Below are positions 58,899-64,000 of a DNA stretch of 64,000 bases, one piece after another; the first letter of the stretch is position 1, and every line of letters starts with the position of its first letter. Under the pieces are notes generated by a model, which did not search any database, was not told where the DNA came from, and worked only from the letters and a program-made list of their open reading frames with translations. Made by a program: the position numbers and the translations under genes. The stretch is from Boswellia sacra (taxonomy: Eukaryota; Streptophyta; Magnoliopsida; Sapindales; Burseraceae), in contig SNVD02013981.1 in NCBI GenBank assembly GCA_013180625.2, positions 1-64,000 of the forward strand, given 5' to 3'.

Positions 58899-61800
58899 AT
58901 GGATAAGAGTTGGATTGATTTACCAAATCGATGTTGTCGAGCATATTTCATTGGGGTGGAGGGATTTCTAAATTTTGCCTTTGGCAATTTGGTGAATGAT
59001 AATAGAATATTATGTTCATGTAAGAAATGTCACAATCGATATCTTATGGATAGATACACAGCTAGGGAGCATTTAATATGTAATGGGTTTTTAAGAACAT
59101 ACAAGAGGTGGACCTTACATGGTGAACAATATACAACTATAGAGTTTGACCAACCTAACCAACATTTTGAGGTTGTTTGTGATTCTATAAGGGGTGATGA
59201 TATGGTTGGAATGATACATGAGGCCATGGGAATTCCGAATAATGATTTAGGTGAAGGTAGTAGTTGCCCGGTAGATAGTGAAACTGAAACATATCTTAAG
59301 CTACTTGAACAAGAAGAGTGTCCCTTGTATCCGAGTTGTGAATATTTTACCTCCCTATCATTTACTGTTCAACTTTTGCAACTGAAGATGTTACACGGAT
59401 GGACCGACAAATCAGTGACAAAGTTACTAGAACTTTTGAAGAAGGCCTTTCCTGATTAAGTCAAAATTCCTTCTTCATATTATGAAGCACAAAAGATAAC
59501 TACTGACTTAGGTTTTATGTACATAACTTGGGATGCTTGTCCTAACAATTGCATGTTGTTTAGAGACTAGTTAGCAAATTTGGATAGATGTTGCATATGC
59601 CAAATGTCTCGTTATAAAAACTTTGATGAGATGAATGATGCATCAAATTCCCATGGGAAGATAGCTGCAAAGCAAGTTAGGTATTTTCCATTAAGTTCTA
59701 GGTTAAAAAGATTATTCATGTCCTCAAAAACTGCTTCTCTTATGTGTTGGCATGCAGAACATCGCATTAAAGACGGTGTTCTTAGGCATCCGGCTGATAG
59801 TCTTTGTTGGAGAACTTTCGATGAAAGAAATCCGGAGTTTGCTGCTAATTGTCGTAACATGAGACTTGGCTTGGTGACACATCCGAAAAAGGATTGTCTC
59901 CCAAGTATAGGAGTGCCGAAGTAATAAACCCGGTGAGTCTGGCGTCGATCCACGAGGAAGAGAATTTTTAGCGCTACAAACTATAAGGAAGCAAATATGA
60001 TATGGATGATTCAAAGATATGACAAGATAATATCAACAATGGATGAGAATAATTAAAATGCGCAAGAAATTAACACAATAATAATGAGAGCTAAGGTTAG
60101 GGGATCCGCCCTTGATATTTCAAATAAGGATAAACAACCCGTTTTAGTTATATGAATTATATTTGCTTCGTTACCAATATTTATACCACTTCTTGTAAAT
60201 GGGTTCAAGCATCCAATGTGCCAATCACCATATGTCTACAACAAATCAAGGTTCCTAACTAGATTCGTGTCGGTAAGGAAGAACCATACATCATCTAGAA
60301 AGGATCCAAGCATTTGATGTGCCAAGGATTGTCGACAATGGATCAAGACCTCCACTTTACGAGTGGTGTCAAGATTGATTAAGAAAATAAATATAAATCA
60401 TATAAAATAAACAACACAATATTGTGACAATTAAGCACATATCAAAGGGTTAGAGAATCCTTACTCTCATATCAAAGGTTTCACCCTTTCACCTTAGCAA
60501 GAGAGAAATAAGAAAGACATTATAAGAGAAAGAAAAGAAATTGCAAGAAAAAGAAGATTTATTAATAGCATAAACATACAAGAGACAAACACAATACAAG
60601 ATCCCAGCAAGGCCAAGATGATCCAGCCAAGGCCAAGATACCCTAATGGGTCACAAGTCACCTCTATTTATAGATACATTTAGGGGCAAACTTGTCAAAT
60701 TACAAAGGAATAATTGTCAAATATTAGATGCACCAACTTTGACAATTGGGGTAATTAGGTGAACCGACTTTGACCACCAATTTTGACCTTGAATTATTAT
60801 GAATTTTAATCATATGTCTTCATGAAAGTCGTATATATTTCTCTCAGCTTTCTATAACATCTTGATTCATATGATTTGGATACGTATTCTGAGAGATATG
60901 ATCAAAATACTGAGGTATGGTCAGGCTAGGTCGAAACTACAGATGGGTTCACTTCAAGCCCATTTTTGGTCCACTAAGAGCCCGAATTTGATGATACTTG
61001 TGAAATGCAATCTTGTAGATAATTTAATCAGCTTTCCAAAACATTAATATTTGCACCATTCTAAGCTATAAATAGAAAGTTATGCCCATTTTACCAAACC
61101 TGTAACAAAACCAAAATTAAGAGAAACTTAATTCCAAAGATGCAAAGACTACAAACATGCTTAAGTTGAGGAATTTAATGACACTATTAATGTAATATGA
61201 TGAACTAAGCTCTTATTAAACATACATATTTAGGTGTTCATCACTTGGCAGTTGATGGATTTAATCCTTTTAGGACTATGTCTATAGCCCATAGTACATG
61301 GCCTATTATGTTAATGTCGTACAACTTGCCTCCTTGGCTATGTATGAAAGAAAGTTTTTTCATATTGTCAGTACTCATTGATGGTCCCAAAGGTCCTGGG
61401 AATAAAATAGATATCTATATGCAACCATTGATTGAGGAATTGAAAGAATTATGGAGTGAAGGTGTTCTAACCTATGATGCATCGTGTCAACAAATGTTCA
61501 AGCTACATGCGGCATTGTTGTGGACTATCAATGATTTCCGGCATATGCGAATCTATCGGGCTGGAGTACGAAAGGGGAGAAAGCATGTCTTTGTTGTTTA
61601 GGAAATACGGTCTCTAAATGGTTATCTCATAGTAAGAAATTTTGTTATATGGGTCATCGGCGATATTTACCTACTACTCATACATTTCGAAAGGATAGGA
61701 TATCCTTCAATGGTAGAGCCGATATGGGACCTGCTCCATCTCGGTTATCTGGTTTTGATATAAAACAACAAGTACAAGATACACTAACTGAAATATAAGA

Positions 61801-63847
61801 TAGAAGATCTTCAACGAAGAATGAATAATCCCCAAAATCATGCATACATTTGGAAGAAGAAAAGTATTTTCTTTAAACTACCATATTGGGAGCATAACTT
61901 GATTAGACATAACCTTGATGTCATGCATATTGAGAAGAATGTCTCTGATAATGTACTATGGACATTGTTCGGGGATTGTAGGAGATCAAAAGATAATTTG
62001 AAAGCTCGCTATGATTTAAGGGATATGAAAATTAGAAAAGCATTGCATCCTCAAGAATGGGGGGCTAACAAATTATATCTACCTCCTGCATGTTTCTCAA
62101 TGACCAAAGAAAATAAAGACGTCTTTCTTAGGGTGTTGAAAAAGGTGAAGTTACCATATGGTTATGTATCAAATATCTCTCGTCGTGTTCACATGAAAGA
62201 GCGAAGCATTTCAGGCTTGAAGAGTCATGACAATCATATACTGCTGCAGCAACTGCTTCCTCTTGCTGCTCGAAGGGCATTACCGAAAAATTTTGCTGCC
62301 ACTTTGATTGAGTTGGCTAACTTTTTTAAGCAATTATGCTCAAAAGTGAACACTAAAGAAGATTTAAATAATATTCAAGATAGAGTGGTGCTTACATTAT
62401 GTCATCTTGAGAAAATATTCCCACCTTCATTCTTTGATATTATAGAGCATTTGCCTGTTCATCTTGATGAGGAGGCATCATTAGCGGGACCAGTTCAATT
62501 TAGATGGATGTATCCAATTGAGAGGTACTATGAACTACCATGTTAATGTCTTTTAGTTTTCATAAATTCTAGATGAATTGATTGATAGTACTTATAAATT
62601 TCATGGGGTTATCTAGGTATTTACTAACTCTGAAGAGATATGTGCGTAATCGTGCACATCCTAAGGCTTCTATTGCTAAAGGATACCTAATGGATGAGTG
62701 CACAAACTTTTGTTCAAGATATCTTGATGAAGTGGAAACCAAACTCAATTGAGGACCTCGGAACAAAGATGGTACCTCTGATGAAGGAGAGCAATTCGAA
62801 CTTGATCATATCTCTTGGGTTCAAGCACATAGATATGTGCTAGTTAATACAACTTCTATTGATCCATTTCGAGAGTAAGATACGCATAATTTTCCTTCGT
62901 TGCCTTAGTTCCTTTTGCTATACAACTAAGTTAAGGTACTTTTTATCTCTTTTTGATATCTTCCAATGTCTTCTCGCATAGAAAGCATCTTAATGAAATT
63001 CGTAATGAAATGCCACGTTCTTCTATTCATGAAATTCAAAAAGAGCATAACAGAAAATTCCACGAGTGGTTTCAAAATCATGTAAGTGTCAGAAATTTAG
63101 TTAACATTTTGTTGTTATAGAGATTTTTGTTGCTAACTATATGTGTTTCCATAGGTTCACTCATTGCAAGAGACCTCAAATGTATCATTGTCTGAGGAAA
63201 TCATTCATTTAGCTAATGGCCCTAAATGGGGTGCACGTAGCTATAAATCTTATGTTGTTAACGGCTTCAAATTTCATACCAAGGATGCAGATAAACACAA
63301 AAGCACGTAACAATCTGGTGTTATTTTGAAGGCCATACCATGAGTTATGCTAGTGCACGAGATCAAAACCCTCTTTCCGGTAGTGTAACATTTCTTGGAG
63401 TGTTAACCGATATAATTCAAATTCGATATGTCAATGACATGACTTTTATCTTGTTCAAGTGTAATTGGGTTGATAATCGGACTGGAAAGAAGTGTGATGA
63501 GTTCGACTTCACAATGGTTAATTTTAATCATCTGTTGTACAAAGATAACAGTATTGATGATGAACCTTTCATTTTGGCGAAGCAAGTTTGCTACATCCAA
63601 GATCCGATAGATGAAGATTGGCATGTTGTCCTGAAAATGTCAACAAGAGACACATTTGATCTTACGTCCAAAAATTCATCTATTGTGAACATGGTGCCTC
63701 AAGTTGAGTTATATACACAGCAAGAACTAGATGAAAGGGGTTATTTTCGTGAGGAAGATGTTCAATGGGTTAGACAAGGAGTTGAGGGGAACAACAATGA
63801 TCATCAATCGAGAAGACAATGATGATGATATGGATGATGTTGATTGA
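58899..63847 (+). pseudogene. Second CACTA TNP2-type transposase, split by a solo LTR
   Basis: Same domain order as the first TNP2 gene but clearly a different lineage. ATG at 58899 (MDKSWIDLPNRC) opens the transposase-associated domain, with CKKCHNRY. The core continues with ECPLYPSCEYF and SSKTASLMCWHAEHR. It is interrupted at 59875-61243 by an LTR and resumes AVDGFNPF and YNLPPWLCM. DUF4218 contains FPPSFFDIIEHLPVHL and FRWMYPIERY. DUF4216 contains FKCNWVDNR. Stops lie at 59457-59459 and near 59568 and 61795, with more near 62750 and 63308. A base is missing near 61543 and an extra one sits near 63790. Introns are visible at about 62525-62617, 62876-62980 and 63081-63153. The last stop is at 63845-63847. 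No ORF2 or protease is seen before the window ends. Confidence 0.87.
59875..61243 (-). mobile_element. Gypsy-type solo LTR inside the second TNP2 gene (1369 bp)
   Basis: The insert begins TGACACATCC and ends GTTCATCA. It is flanked by a perfect 5-bp duplication CTTGG (59870-59874 and 61244-61248). Taking it out brings RNMRLGL next to AVDGFNPF in frame, the normal TNP2 order. Read on the minus strand it starts TGATGAACACC and near its end has CTTCCTCGTGGATCGACGCC, like the U5 part of Athila/Tat LTRs (the Athila LTRs here have CCTCGTGGGAACGATATC). No internal region or coding capacity remains. Confidence 0.83.
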
Positions 63848-64000
63848 CAGTACTTCATTCGACATGTTTTTTTGGATTCCATGATTTTTCATATGGCTTT
63901 TGTTTTAGGGGCATTCTTCTTTTGTCCAATTATGTGACTTCCCCTCGACTATGTGTAACCATTACTTTTTATGAATGAAATATATAATTTGTTCAATTAA

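Overview
This is plant nuclear DNA, almost certainly from an angiosperm and probably a eudicot. It is AT-rich, has GT-AG introns, several germin-like protein (GLP) genes and a dense mix of plant transposable elements (CACTA, hAT, Ty1/copia, Ty3/gypsy Athila). No bacterial features (operons, ribosome binding sites, CRISPR) are present. I could not identify the species. No protein-coding gene here looks fully intact: the window is a stack of nested transposons in and around a small cluster of broken GLP genes.

1-20.7 kb: an En/Spm (CACTA) element on the + strand. It has a TNP2-type transposase gene (1262-4651, broken by one visible stop), a second transposase-24 type ORF (decayed) and a Ulp1/C48 protease domain (to 8217). 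Next come pieces of host genes in exon-intron form: actin-related protein 2 (9167-10516, +) and possibly a cyclophilin exon. A CACTA-type subterminal repeat array lies at 13.15-13.92 kb. A mosaic of minus-strand host fragments follows (serine carboxypeptidase-like, DnaJ/HSP40, a second carboxypeptidase piece, SelO-like) and ends at a clean CACTA terminus at 20682. That terminus abuts a copia LTR/primer-binding-site remnant.

20.9-28.9 kb: mostly non-coding. It holds microsatellites, a gypsy-like LTR region (23.2-24.2 kb) and a complete 2.06-kb hAT-type element with an 8-bp target duplication (25017-27072).

29-50.9 kb: the GLP cluster. GLP1 (+) carries a solo LTR in exon 2. GLP2 (-) is broken by point changes and small indels. 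GLP3 (+) is split at the end of exon 1 by a 9.2-kb Athila element, and a copia element cuts its exon 2. A shared promoter block precedes all three. A deletion derivative of a SIRE-like copia element sits at 30612-32732.

The Athila element (39897-49124) is the most unusual object. It has two 1426-bp LTRs, an Asp-type primer binding site and a gag-protease remnant, but no reverse transcriptase or integrase. In their place it carries (a) a 162-codon ORF whose basic and cysteine-rich core resembles the nucleic-acid-binding protein of carla-like RNA viruses, (b) three 67-bp tandem repeats with hairpin potential, and (c) an intronless, lightly damaged copy of LOG, the cytokinin-activating phosphoribohydrolase.

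50.9-64 kb: CACTA left ends at 50865 and 52839, a C-rich 112-bp tandem array (57.6-58.1 kb), and a second, more decayed TNP2 gene (58899-63847) that is itself interrupted by a 1369-bp solo LTR with a perfect 5-bp target duplication. Premature stops across unrelated elements often look like C-to-T changes, as expected from decay of methylated cytosines.
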